NCBI GenBank assembly: GCA_937890395.1
Contig: CALACK010000037.1
Coordinates: forward strand, 1 to 52,909
Length of the DNA: 52,909 bases
DNA from: an uncultured Acidimicrobiaceae bacterium
GTDB taxonomy: Bacteria; Actinomycetota; Acidimicrobiia; Acidimicrobiales; Ilumatobacteraceae
Direction of reading: 5' to 3'
Numbering within the stretch: the first letter of the stretch is position 1; every line of letters begins with the position of its first letter. Below are positions 7,628-16,134 of the stretch, one piece after another. The notes beneath the pieces were generated by a model, which saw nothing but the letters and a program-made list of their open reading frames with translations, was not told where the DNA came from and made no database searches. Made by a program: the position numbers and the translations under genes.

Positions 7628-9172
7628 TTGACTTCAACAAATACAGCCTCTCATGGATCTAGCAGTGTTTTAGACGCGTCAGCATTGGCAGGCCAACTTG
7701 GCTTGGCGGACACGATTGTTGACCAGCAAGCCCTAGACAACAGCGTCGCACTTTGTGCCAAAAATAATGTTTTGTTGCCAACATTTGCCCAACTTGCAGA
7801 CCCTTCGCTGATTGACGCAAATTATGCAAAGGGTGTTGACAAGAATGCACCCGATGCGCGCAACTTATTTCGTGTGCATTGGTATAACAACATGAAAGGC
7901 GATCGCGTTGATGTCCCTGACCATGTTGTCTTGCCAACTTCATTAACTGGCATCGAGAGTCCGATCATTGTGATGTTTGGTGATCGGTTTCCAATGATCA
8001 CGGCACACAAAGTTTTGGCTGCGTATTCTTGTTTGGCCCCGCGAGTAATCACTGGGCAGTTCGACCCAAGTCGACATCGCGCAGTTTGGCCATCGACGGG
8101 CAACTATGCTCGCGGCGGAGTAGCGATCAGTCGAATTATGGGCTCACGCGGTGTCGCAGTGTTGCCGGCCGGTATGTCGCAAGAGCGTTTTGATTGGCTA
8201 GATAAATGGGTGAGTGACCCGAGTGATGTTATTCGCACGCCGGGCACCGAAAGTAACGTCAAAGAAATTTACGATGCATGCAACGAGATGGAAAAAGACC
8301 CGAAGAATTTTATTTTTAACCAGTTCTGTGAGTTCGGCAATCATGTTGGCCACTACGAAGTTACTGGTCGTGCCTTATCAAATGTCTTTGACCATGTAAA
8401 TAAAAATTCTGGTGGCAAGTTGCGCCTTGCCGCTTTTACATCTGCGACCGGCTCGGCTGGCACGATCGCCGCTGGCGACAGACTCAAAGACGACTACGGT
8501 ACAAAAATTGTTGCGGTTGAAGCCCTTGAGTGTCCGACGATGCTAGAAAATGGTTTTGGTGAGCACAACATTCAAGGTATTGGTGACAAACATATTCCAC
8601 TTATTCATAATGTAATGAACACTGACGTCGTAGTCGGTGTGTCAGATCATGCAACTGATGAACTTGACGTGATGTTTAACACTGACGCTGGTTGCAAATA
8701 TTTAGCTGAGCGCAAAGGTGTGCCAGTAGAAATTGTTGAGACACTCAAGCATTTTGGTTTCTCAGCGATTTGCAATGTAATTGCGGCAATTAAAACTGCA
8801 AAGCTTCTCGGACTTGGTGCAAACGATGCGCTAATCACGATCGCCACAGATGGCGCAGATTTGTATCCAAGTGAGAGAGTAAAAACTTTGGCTCGTCGTT
8901 TCGAAAACTCGTTCAGCGAAATTGACGCCGCTGAAGTGTTCGCCGAGCACCTCGCAACTGTCGGTACCGACGCGATGATTGATTGCACAGAACGCGACCG
9001 AACACGAATTTTTAATCTCGGTTATTACACATGGGTAGAGCAGCAAGGCACCCCACTAGCAGTATTTGAAGCCCGGCGCTCGCAGTCGTTTTGGCGCGAC
9101 TTACGCAAGTACCTTCCCGTCTGGGACGAACTCATCGGAGAGTTCAACCGTCGGGTTGTTGCCGCAAAATAA
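7628..9172 (+). CDS. Large PLP-dependent fold-type II enzyme (cysteine-synthase-like)
   Basis: 514 residues, longer than ordinary cysteine synthases (about 310). A lysine in [13 protein letters not shown] occupies the PLP-lysine position, and [11 protein letters not shown] corresponds to the SxGN substrate loop. A Ser/Gly-rich turn, [12 protein letters not shown], fits the phosphate-binding loop. The family is often annotated just as 'PLP-dependent protein, beta subunit'; its reaction (beta-elimination or replacement on an amino acid) is not known to me. The start is TTG 7628, supported by a -10 box 7 bases upstream; no ATG or GTG occurs before the conserved region. Five bases behind it follows another fold-II PLP enzyme, so the two probably form an operon. 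Confidence 0.85.
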   Translation: MTSTNTASHGSSSVLDASALAGQLGLADTIVDQQALDNSVALCAKNNVLLPTFAQLADPSLIDANYAKGVDKNAPDARNLFRVHWYNNMKGDRVDVPDHVVLPTSLTGIESPIIVMFGDRFPMITAHKVLAAYSCLAPRVITGQFDPSRHRAVWPSTGNYARGGVAISRIMGSRGVAVLPAGMSQERFDWLDKWVSDPSDVIRTPGTESNVKEIYDACNEMEKDPKNFIFNQFCEFGNHVGHYEVTGRALSNVFDHVNKNSGGKLRLAAFTSATGSAGTIAAGDRLKDDYGTKIVAVEALECPTMLENGFGEHNIQGIGDKHIPLIHNVMNTDVVVGVSDHATDELDVMFNTDAGCKYLAERKGVPVEIVETLKHFGFSAICNVIAAIKTAKLLGLGANDALITIATDGADLYPSERVKTLARRFENSFSEIDAAEVFAEHLATVGTDAMIDCTERDRTRIFNLGYYTWVEQQGTPLAVFEARRSQSFWRDLRKYLPVWDELIGEFNRRVVAAK

Positions 9173-9177
9173 ATCAA

Positions 9178-10485
9178 ATGCAAGACATTCCGGTCGTTAC
9201 TGGCTGGCGTTGCTCGGTATGCAATACGAAAGTTTCAATCGACGAGATATTTTCTTGGCGTTGCCCAAATTCAACTAGTTCTGACCGACATCATGTGCTT
9301 GAACTTGAGAATTCGATAGCGCCACTGCGCAGCAATGGAGACGCGAATCCGTATGTCGCATTTCAGAGATACTTGGCGTGGGATGCATTTGCTGCAACTC
9401 TCGGTCTTGACTTTGCAGCGAGAACTAAAATCATTCGCGATCTCGATCAGGCCGTGGTAAAAGTTGCTGGTGTTGGTTTTCGTACGACGCCGTTCGCTCG
9501 CAACGACGCGCTTTCTGATGCACTTGGGTTTAATAATCTTGGTGGCGTGTGGATAAAAGATGAGACGAATAGTGTCGCAGGCTCGCAAAAAGCTAGGCAT
9601 TTGTTTACTGAGTTGTTACATCTCGTAACTGTCGAACTTGTCGGTCGTGCACCATGGAAGTCGCCAACACAACGACCGGCATTGGCGATTGCTTCTTGCG
9701 GTAACGCAGCAATTGCGGCCAGTACTCTGGCTCGCGCAGTCAACTGGCCAATTCGAGTTTTCGTACCAGAACACGCAGATGCTGCAACATTAAAAATTCT
9801 AGATTCGCTGCAAGCAAATGTAATTAGATGTCCGCGAGTTGCGACCGATCAGCCTGGTGATCCATGCGTGTTTAGATTTCGCGAAGCCATCGAACAAGGT
9901 TGTATTCCATTTGGAGTTCAAGGCCCAGAAAATGCATGGTGTCTGGATGGTGGTCGGACAATCGGCTTTGAGATGGCAGTTGTCGCTGAAGAATTATCTG
10001 GTTCTTTGATTAGCCGCATGTTTGTGCAAGCGGGTGGTGGCGCATTCGTAGCTTGTGCGGCTAGCGGGTTCTTCGCAGGTGCGACCAAACCACGAGTTCA
10101 TGCAGTGCAAACACAAGGTTGTGCTCCGCTAGCGCGTGCTTTTGAAATTGCGGATAGAACAGGTGGTGCGCGCAATGCAGGTTCGCGATGGTCACAGTGC
10201 ATGTGGCCGTGGGAGACGACGCCTGTTTCTTTAGCCGACGGAATTCTCGACGATGAAACTTACGACTGGGTCGGCGCATGCAACGCAATGGCCGACAGCG
10301 GCGGTTATCCAATTGTCGCATCCGAACAACTAATTCACGAAAGTTACGCGCTTGCCCATCGTGTGACAAATATTGATGTCAGTCCAACTGGCAGCTCCGG
10401 TCTCGCAGGGCTTCTAGCAATACGTCACGAGATCGCCGATGACGAGCGTGTGATTGTGATTTTTAGCGGCGTCCGTCGGCAGTAG
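9178..10485 (+). CDS. Threonine-synthase-like PLP enzyme with N-terminal Cys-rich knuckle
   Basis: 435 residues. The N-terminus holds a zinc-ribbon-like CSVC...RC cluster, as in some threonine synthases. The PLP lysine is in VAGSQKARHL, the SxGN-type loop is ASCGNAAIAA, and VQAGGGAFVA is the phosphate-binding glycine turn. It resembles threonine synthase/threonine dehydratase, but no thrA, thrB or other threonine gene is near, so a catabolic or racemising role with the neighbouring PLP enzymes is equally possible. I placed the start at ATG 9178, five bases after the previous stop; the longer upstream frame merely overlaps that gene. Confidence 0.82.
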   Translation: MQDIPVVTGWRCSVCNTKVSIDEIFSWRCPNSTSSDRHHVLELENSIAPLRSNGDANPYVAFQRYLAWDAFAATLGLDFAARTKIIRDLDQAVVKVAGVGFRTTPFARNDALSDALGFNNLGGVWIKDETNSVAGSQKARHLFTELLHLVTVELVGRAPWKSPTQRPALAIASCGNAAIAASTLARAVNWPIRVFVPEHADAATLKILDSLQANVIRCPRVATDQPGDPCVFRFREAIEQGCIPFGVQGPENAWCLDGGRTIGFEMAVVAEELSGSLISRMFVQAGGGAFVACAASGFFAGATKPRVHAVQTQGCAPLARAFEIADRTGGARNAGSRWSQCMWPWETTPVSLADGILDDETYDWVGACNAMADSGGYPIVASEQLIHESYALAHRVTNIDVSPTGSSGLAGLLAIRHEIADDERVIVIFSGVRRQ

Positions 10486-10497
10486 TTCGTCGGGCAC

Positions 10498-10503
10498 TAG
10501 CCT
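10498..10503 (+). promoter_or_regulatory. Probable -10 box for a leaderless clpP transcript
   Basis: TAGCCT fits TANNNT and stands exactly 7 bases before the clpP ATG, in the context CACTAGCCTGCAAGTC. The same layout, CACTATCCTGC followed by the start codon, is seen in front of mca at 48785. No Shine-Dalgarno sequence lies between. Confidence 0.5.
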
Positions 10504-10510
10504 GCAAGTC

Positions 10511-11101
10511 ATGTCAAATATTCTCCCTGTAGCCCTTGAAGGTGGTTTCGACTCTCGCAGCGACATTTTTGTGCGATTGTTGAAGAGTCGCGTAGTCATG
10601 CTCGGCACCGATGTAAATGATGAAATCGCCAACCAAGTTTGTGCACAGTTGTTGTTTCTTGAAGGCGAAGATCCAAAGGCGGACATTTGGCTTTATATAA
10701 ATAGTCCTGGCGGATCAGTAACCGCAGGTATGGCGATTTACGACACGATGCAGTTTGTGTCTTGCGACATCGCCACAGTCTGCTTAGGTCTTGCTGCATC
10801 AATGGGTCAATTCTTGTTGACCGCTGGCGCATCAGGTAAGCGATACACATTGCCAAATGCGCGGATCATGATGCATCAGCCGTTGGCAGGTTTGCGCGGT
10901 CAGGCGTCCGACATTGCGATTCAAGCCGAGCAACTTGCATACACAAAGTTGAGCATGGCCAAGTTGACTGCGCATCACTCGGGTAAAAAACTCGAAGAGA
11001 TTCAAGCCGACTCAGAGCGCGATAGATGGTTCACAGCAGAGCAAGGTCGCGATTATGGTTTGGTTGACAAAGTCATTGTCAAGCGCGGAGAAATGCGCTA
11101 A
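10511..11101 (+). CDS. clpP: ATP-dependent Clp protease proteolytic subunit ClpP
   Basis: Serine peptidase subunit of the Clp degradation machine; works as a tetradecamer with ClpX or ClpC. The triad is complete: Ser97 (GLAASMGQFLL), His122 (MMHQPLAG) and Asp171 (ERDRWFTAEQG). NSPGGSVTAGMAIYDTM forms the oxyanion region. At 196 residues it is standard. Actinobacteria usually have clpP1-clpP2 in tandem next to clpX and tig; here a single clpP stands alone, so other copies must be elsewhere if present. TAGCTAG follows the stop codon closely. Confidence 0.96.
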   Translation: MSNILPVALEGGFDSRSDIFVRLLKSRVVMLGTDVNDEIANQVCAQLLFLEGEDPKADIWLYINSPGGSVTAGMAIYDTMQFVSCDIATVCLGLAASMGQFLLTAGASGKRYTLPNARIMMHQPLAGLRGQASDIAIQAEQLAYTKLSMAKLTAHHSGKKLEEIQADSERDRWFTAEQGRDYGLVDKVIVKRGEMR

Positions 11102-11106
11102 AAGTT

Positions 11107-11604
11107 TTAGCTAGACGGCGCGACTTTAAGTCCGTTTGAAATATCTATTCCGCAAGTTTCTCGGGTCCATTTTGCGACTGTCGCAGAATCTTTTTCAGTT
11201 GAGTAAGCCATTTCGATAACTGCTTGAACGCTTTCGGGATCATTTGATTTCACGCGAGAGGCGACTGCGAGTAACTCGGTAAGTGACTTCCATTCGTCTT
11301 CGATTACCAGTGGCGCGGTCTTGCTGAGACGTTCGTATCTAGCCAGCATCGCAGCGACATCAGCCGCAGTTACTGGTGGGTCACCAATCAACGGGGCCTC
11401 AATAGCTAACTGACGACAGAAGTTTGTTGCAGTTCGTGGAGTTTCGCTACACGCGACAACTAGCAATACGAGACAACAAAAAAGTGTGAACGTTTTTACT
11501 GACTTTTTTACCGACTTTTTGATTTCAAATTGTGCAGCCAGTTTCTCGTAGCTGTGTACACATTCGTCAAACGAGTTAGATCTCACTGTCGTTCTGAAAA
11601 TCAT
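11107..11604 (-). CDS. Small putative lipoprotein, unknown function
   Basis: 165 residues. A basic region (IKKSVKKSVK) is followed by a hydrophobic stretch LFCCLVLLVVAC with a lipobox ending at Cys52, so it is probably anchored to the outer face of the membrane. The remainder is a helical, mildly charged domain with two further cysteines (FCRQL and ETCGID) that could form a disulfide. I do not recognise the family. ATG 11604 with AAGGAAG before it is the best start; the open frame reaches 11646. A 12-bp tandem duplication (around 11493-11524) encodes the KKSVKKSVK repeat. It converges on clpP with 5 bp between stops. Confidence 0.6.
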   Translation of the reverse strand: MIFRTTVRSNSFDECVHSYEKLAAQFEIKKSVKKSVKTFTLFCCLVLLVVACSETPRTATNFCRQLAIEAPLIGDPPVTAADVAAMLARYERLSKTAPLVIEDEWKSLTELLAVASRVKSNDPESVQAVIEMAYSTEKDSATVAKWTRETCGIDISNGLKVAPSS

Positions 11605-11682
11605 CTTCCTTAAGTATCTCAGGTATGAGATATCGACTGGCGCCAACGAGATCTAGCAATTTAGAAACGGGGGTTTGGGCGA

Positions 11683-13206
11683 GTGTTTGCATCAGTTCGG
11701 TCAGCAACTTTGCTTGGTGTTCGTGGCTCACGAGTCGATGTCGAAGTGCATGCAGGCATAGGGTTGCCAGGGTTCACTGTTGTTGGTCAACCCGATGAAG
11801 TATGTCGCGAAAGCCGTGATCGAGTGCGGGCAGCATTATTATCAAGCGAATTACCATGGCCGACCAGAAGAATCACAGTGAATCTTGCACCAAGTGGCGA
11901 TCGAAAATCTGGAGCATGTTTAGATTTGGCGATTGCAGTTGGCTTACTTGCGGCGCAGGGTCTGTTGCCAGTCGAAATTCTTTCGCAGTACGCATTTATT
12001 GCTGAGTTGGGATTAGACGGTTCATTGAGACCGGTGCGGGGCGCAACGCCACTTGTCTTAGCGACAATTGATCGTCAAACAATTGTTGCGCTCGAGAACC
12101 TTGCTGAAGCCAATGCAGCAACAGTTACTCAAGTTTTTTCAGCGAAGACACTTCTTGAAGTTGTTGAGTGTCTGTCTGGTCGAACCGAGTGGCGAAAAGA
12201 GATCTTACAAAAAACTTTGATTAAAAAATCTAAATTTGTACCTGATCTCGCAGATGTGCAGGGTCAACCTGTTGCGCGACAAGCGTTAGAGATTTCGGCT
12301 GCTGGCTCACATCACTTACTTTTAGTTGGCCCACCTGGAGCGGGTAAAACAATGCTTGCCGAACGACTCGTCGGTCTTTTGCCTTCGCTAGATGACAATC
12401 AGGCAATTTCGGCAACGATGATTCACTCGTCAGTGCAAACCGAATTTCGAAATAGCGGATTAATTAGAGATGCGCCGTATCGCGCACCGCACCACTCATC
12501 TTCGATGGTTGCGATGGTCGGCGGTGGTACAGCATTGATGCGACCAGGCGAAATTTCTCTTGCTAGCCACGGTGTTTTGTTTCTTGACGAACTCGGTGAA
12601 TTCGCCCCATCAGTTTTGGATGCACTGCGTCAACCACTTGAGCAACGAGTAGTTCATCTCGCCCGTGCTCGCACAAGTGTTGTTATGCCAGCGGAGTTTT
12701 TGCTTGTCGCAGCCACGAATCCGTGCCCGTGTGGTGAAGGCACTCCTGGGGCTTGCACTTGTGATGACGCAGCGCGGGCACGATATCTACGCCGTTTTTC
12801 TGGCCCACTACTCGATCGTTTTGATTTACGAGTTGCTGTTTCACGGCCAAACACAACCGATCTAATTTCCCCGATTGCTGGCGAGTCAACGAGTGTGGTC
12901 GCAGCGCGAGTTGCCAAGGCGCGAAGCCTGGCGTTTTCTAGATTTGGTGGCACAAACTCTGCGTTGACTCGCCAACAACTTGACAGCGCAGCGCCATTAA
13001 CAAAAAAAGCAGAACAGTTATTGCGCAAAGAGCTAGAAGCAGGTCATCTGACTGGACGGGGCTATCACCGGGTGCGACGAGTGGCGCGCACAATTGCCGA
13101 TTTGACTGGCGCCCCACAAATGATTGATGAGACGCATTTGCATTTGGCTTTGCTGTTGCGAGTCGATCTTGCCTCCGGACTACGCAGGCGAGAGATGTCG
13201 TTTTAA
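11683..13206 (+). CDS. comM: ComM/YifB-family magnesium-chelatase-like AAA+ ATPase
   Basis: ComM is a hexameric AAA+ helicase acting in branch migration during natural transformation. The order is N-terminal ChlI-like domain (GLPGFTVVGQPDE, RRITVNLAP), Walker A GPPGAGKT near residue 216, Walker B GVLFLDELGEF, and the four-cysteine loop NPCPCGEGTPGACTC of YifB proteins, then a C-terminal LTGRGYHRVRRVARTIADL. At 507 residues it is full length. It starts with GTG after a G-rich stretch. One base separates it from dprA, reproducing the comM-dprA pair of mycobacteria and streptomycetes. Confidence 0.94.
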   Translation: MFASVRSATLLGVRGSRVDVEVHAGIGLPGFTVVGQPDEVCRESRDRVRAALLSSELPWPTRRITVNLAPSGDRKSGACLDLAIAVGLLAAQGLLPVEILSQYAFIAELGLDGSLRPVRGATPLVLATIDRQTIVALENLAEANAATVTQVFSAKTLLEVVECLSGRTEWRKEILQKTLIKKSKFVPDLADVQGQPVARQALEISAAGSHHLLLVGPPGAGKTMLAERLVGLLPSLDDNQAISATMIHSSVQTEFRNSGLIRDAPYRAPHHSSSMVAMVGGGTALMRPGEISLASHGVLFLDELGEFAPSVLDALRQPLEQRVVHLARARTSVVMPAEFLLVAATNPCPCGEGTPGACTCDDAARARYLRRFSGPLLDRFDLRVAVSRPNTTDLISPIAGESTSVVAARVAKARSLAFSRFGGTNSALTRQQLDSAAPLTKKAEQLLRKELEAGHLTGRGYHRVRRVARTIADLTGAPQMIDETHLHLALLLRVDLASGLRRREMSF

Positions 13207-13207
13207 A

Positions 13208-14434
13208 TTGAACTCTCAAAATTCGGTACTCAAAAATTCTTTATCGAAAGATCAAATTGCGGCTGCCGCATTGTGTGCATTGCCAAAGATTGGTCCGAAA
13301 CGATTGATGACTCTGTTGAAGCATCATGACCCCCAAACCGCATGGGCGGTGGTTCAAGGTCGGTCAAAACCTGATGAAGTAGTTTCTGCAATGTTGCGTG
13401 TCGAAGGGCTAGTCACTTTATTGCGCCATCGTGCGACTCAAGATTTGCAAGATCAGATTGAGCGCCGATGCATTAAGGCAGGCATCAAGATAACTATTTT
13501 TGGTGACGAAAATTATCCGCGTGCTTTGGTTGCTGATTTAGCTCCACCCGCAGTTTTGTTTTATTTCGGAGATCTATCTGCTTTGAATAGCCGGCGTGTC
13601 GGAATGGTTGGCACTCGCAGTGCCACAGCCTCAGGCAGATATCTTGCTTCGCATATTGCTCACGACTTGGCGATAAACGATGTCTGTGTTGTTTCTGGTT
13701 TGGCACGGGGGATTGACGCGTGGGCTCATCGCGGTGCGTTGCGCGCACTAGAGAGTCGAGCAATCGAACGAGGAGCCGGTCGACTAGCTGATCGACCCGT
13801 TGGCCGACTAGCTGTTCGAGCAGCCGGTCGGCCAGTGGGTGTTGTCGCGTCTGGTCTCGATGTTGTTTATCCGCGAGAAAACGCTCAGCTTTGGCAAGAC
13901 ATCGCTAGACATGGCGCGTTGGTCAGTGAATCTGCGCCAGGTTCGCCGCCGGACGCATTTCGGTTTCCGTTGCGCAATCGCATCTTGGCTGCGCTCAGCG
14001 AAGTTTTAGTCGTAGTCGAATCGCGCGACACAGGTGGCTCAATGATCACCGTTGACGAGGCACAAAAGCGAGATGTGACGGTGTTGGCTGTGCCTGGTTC
14101 GCCACGTAATATTGCTTCGAATGGTACGAACCAATTAATCCAGCAAGGTTGCCTGCCGATCATTGGCGCTCAAGATGTGCTCGTCGCACTCGGTCTTGAC
14201 AACCGCCGAGCGCAAGAAAATATTTATGACCCCAGAGTTCGTTTAAGCACTAGCGATCAAAATCTAGTTTCAATGATGATTGGCTCACCATTCACGCTTG
14301 ACGATTTTGTGATTCGCAGCTGTCTTGCGACTATTGATGCAGCAGTGTCGCTTGGGCGGCTTGAAGCACTGGGTTGGGTCGTCGAGAACTCAGGCTGGTG
14401 GGAGGTTATTGAAGTCAGGCAGCCACTGCATTAA
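13208..14434 (+). CDS. dprA: DNA-processing protein DprA with an internal repeat insertion
   Basis: DprA (DNA protecting protein A) binds incoming single-stranded DNA and loads RecA. The Rossmann-like core is intact: MVGTRSATASGRYLAS, VVSGLARGIDAWAHRGAL, VVASGLDVVYPREN, FRFPLRNRILAALSE and GTNQLIQQG. Between HRGAL and the GLDVVYP strand, where relatives have about 8 residues, it carries about 29 rich in Gly, Arg, Ala and Pro, made of an eight-residue repeat (GRLADRPV, GRLAVRAA, GRPVG). A short helical N-terminal domain precedes the core and a winged-helix-like domain follows. TTG 13208, one base behind comM, is the most likely start. Confidence 0.92.
   Translation: MNSQNSVLKNSLSKDQIAAAALCALPKIGPKRLMTLLKHHDPQTAWAVVQGRSKPDEVVSAMLRVEGLVTLLRHRATQDLQDQIERRCIKAGIKITIFGDENYPRALVADLAPPAVLFYFGDLSALNSRRVGMVGTRSATASGRYLASHIAHDLAINDVCVVSGLARGIDAWAHRGALRALESRAIERGAGRLADRPVGRLAVRAAGRPVGVVASGLDVVYPRENAQLWQDIARHGALVSESAPGSPPDAFRFPLRNRILAALSEVLVVVESRDTGGSMITVDEAQKRDVTVLAVPGSPRNIASNGTNQLIQQGCLPIIGAQDVLVALGLDNRRAQENIYDPRVRLSTSDQNLVSMMIGSPFTLDDFVIRSCLATIDAAVSLGRLEALGWVVENSGWWEVIEVRQPLH
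13779..13826 (+). repeat. 24-bp in-frame tandem repeat inside dprA
   Basis: Two copies of a 24-bp unit sharing CGACTAGCTG (13781-13790 and 13805-13814), followed by a partial third (CGGTCGGCC). It encodes the Arg/Gly/Ala repeat inserted in the DprA core. The period is a multiple of three, so the frame is kept. Confidence 0.75.
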
Positions 14435-14455
14435 GCGATTACCGTTGTTAGTGAT

Positions 14456-15349
14456 ATGGCGACGGCTTGGAAGATTGACGAATTCATTGGGTCAATGACT
14501 GCCGCTTCTATAAACACGACAAGTGCTTATGCCAGCGATGTTAAGCAGTTTGAAGAATGGATTTCACGACTCAAAATAGACACTCCGCAGTTGGTGACTC
14601 GCGATTTGGTGCGTCAATATATAAGTTTCTTGACAACTAGTCAGAAAGCAAAGCGAAGTGTGACGCGCAAACTCGCTGCCATTCGCAGGTATTTTGCCTG
14701 GCACATTCGCAATGGAACATTAAAAACTGATCCGACAACCGGCGTTCGCACACCGTCTGGCACAGGTCGGCTACCGAAAGTTTTAACTAAAGAACAACTC
14801 AATGCGTTGCTCTCGTGTAGTAACGCTGATGTTCCAGAATGGAAGTCTTCGCGAGATACTGCGCTGATTGAGATGCTCTACGGCAGCGGTCTTCGCGTGA
14901 GTGAAGTTTGTTCAATAGATATAGACAGCATTAACGACCGAAACAACACCGTGATCGTGATGGGTAAAGGTTCTAAGCAACGACAAGTACCTGTCAGCGA
15001 ACCAAGTGTGTTGGCTGTCAAACATTGGCTAAAGTTTCGCAACGCAGTCGTAAGCAACGCAGTCGTAAGCAACGAAACTCGCGACAGCACCGCATTATTT
15101 TTGAATGCGCGCGGGCACAGGTTGGCGCCGCGTGATGTGCGCCGAATTATTGATCAGCGCGCGCTTACTCCGACTCATCCGCACGCATTGCGTCATACAT
15201 ATGCGACGCACTTGCTTGACAACGGTGCTGACTTGCGCGCGGTGCAAGAGTTGCTGGGGCACTCTGATGTTGCGACGACGCAGCGCTATACCCAAGTAAG
15301 CAAAGAGCGTTTGAAATCTGCTTATGGAGCATCGCACCCACGCGCATGA
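14456..15349 (+). CDS. xerC: Tyrosine recombinase XerC
   Basis: Site-specific recombinase that resolves chromosome dimers at dif with XerD. The SAM-like N-terminal domain contains SVTRKLAAIRRYFAWHI. All catalytic residues are visible: Arg in YGSGLRVSEV, Lys in MGKGSKQRQVP, HALRH, GHSD and the nucleophile Tyr in TTQRYTQV. Context (dprA before, whiG and rpsB after) is the actinobacterial xerC locus, so XerC rather than XerD. A perfect 15-bp tandem duplication writes NAVVSNAVVSN in a surface region between the two halves of the catalytic domain. The stop overlaps the next start (ATGA). Confidence 0.93.
   Translation: MATAWKIDEFIGSMTAASINTTSAYASDVKQFEEWISRLKIDTPQLVTRDLVRQYISFLTTSQKAKRSVTRKLAAIRRYFAWHIRNGTLKTDPTTGVRTPSGTGRLPKVLTKEQLNALLSCSNADVPEWKSSRDTALIEMLYGSGLRVSEVCSIDIDSINDRNNTVIVMGKGSKQRQVPVSEPSVLAVKHWLKFRNAVVSNAVVSNETRDSTALFLNARGHRLAPRDVRRIIDQRALTPTHPHALRHTYATHLLDNGADLRAVQELLGHSDVATTQRYTQVSKERLKSAYGASHPRA
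15041..15070 (+). repeat. Perfect 15-bp tandem duplication within xerC
   Basis: AACGCAGTCGTAAGC occurs twice head to tail with no mismatch (15041-15055, 15056-15070) and a third AACG follows. It adds exactly five codons. The absence of mismatches suggests a recent slippage event. Confidence 0.9.
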
Positions 15350-16110
15350 ACGCTCTTCCTGTTCGACTAACGATTGATCAAGCGTGGCAGCAATGGCACG
15401 GTAATAAAGATCCTCTCGCTCGCGAATGGCTCGTTGTGCACTACGCATCACTTGTCAAGTTCGTCGCAGGTCGACTTGCTGCAGGTTTTCCGAAACGAGT
15501 TGAGATCGGCGACTTGGTTAGTTCTGGTGTGTTTGGTTTGATGGATGCGATAGATCGGTTTGACCCTGCGCTTGGTTTCAAATTTGAGACCTATGCGATC
15601 CCAAGAATTCGTGGCGCAATTTTAGATAGTTTGCGTTCTTTAGATTGGGTGCCGCGCAGTGTGCGATCAAAGGCACGAACTGTAGAAAACGCGATCTCTG
15701 ATCTTGAACACAAATTGAAGCGTTCACCGACAGACGATGAAATTGCAGCAAAATTGAAAATCAATGGCGCTGACTTAGAAAAGTGGCTAACCGAAATTGC
15801 GTCATGTGCGGTTGGTCCACTAGATCATGTCGTTGCCGACAACACCCCAGCATCCACACATGGTGGTGCGTCTTTTGTGCCGAGTCCTGACTCGGTTGTT
15901 GAAGCCGAAGAATTGCGCAAAATTATGCGTCACGAAATTAAACGTCTGCCAGAGCGCGAGCGCACGGTACTGGCGTTGTATTACGAGGAGAATTTAACTT
16001 TGGATGAAATTGCTCAAGTGCTTGGTGTTACTGAGAGTCGTGTATCGCAAATTCACACCAAGGCTGTATTGCAACTTCGTTGGCGGCTTACGGCCGCTGA
16101 AGTCGCATAA
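15346..16110 (+). CDS. whiG: WhiG/FliA-type sigma factor
   Basis: 254-residue group 3 sigma-70 factor. Region 2 is GDLVSSGVFGLMDAIDRFDP...FKFETYAIPRIRGAILD, followed by DWVPRSVRSKAR, region 3 (KLKRSPTDDEIAAKL) and region 4 helix-turn-helix (LTLDEIAQVLGVTESRVSQIHTKAV). These match WhiG of Streptomyces and FliA of motile bacteria. Its place directly after xerC is the same as streptomycete whiG. No anti-sigma factor or flagellar gene is nearby, so its targets here are unknown. Translation is coupled to xerC by a 4-base overlap. Confidence 0.9.
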   Translation: MNALPVRLTIDQAWQQWHGNKDPLAREWLVVHYASLVKFVAGRLAAGFPKRVEIGDLVSSGVFGLMDAIDRFDPALGFKFETYAIPRIRGAILDSLRSLDWVPRSVRSKARTVENAISDLEHKLKRSPTDDEIAAKLKINGADLEKWLTEIASCAVGPLDHVVADNTPASTHGGASFVPSPDSVVEAEELRKIMRHEIKRLPERERTVLALYYEENLTLDEIAQVLGVTESRVSQIHTKAVLQLRWRLTAAEVA

Positions 16111-16134
16111 AAATCTAATTCGCTAAATTGCATT

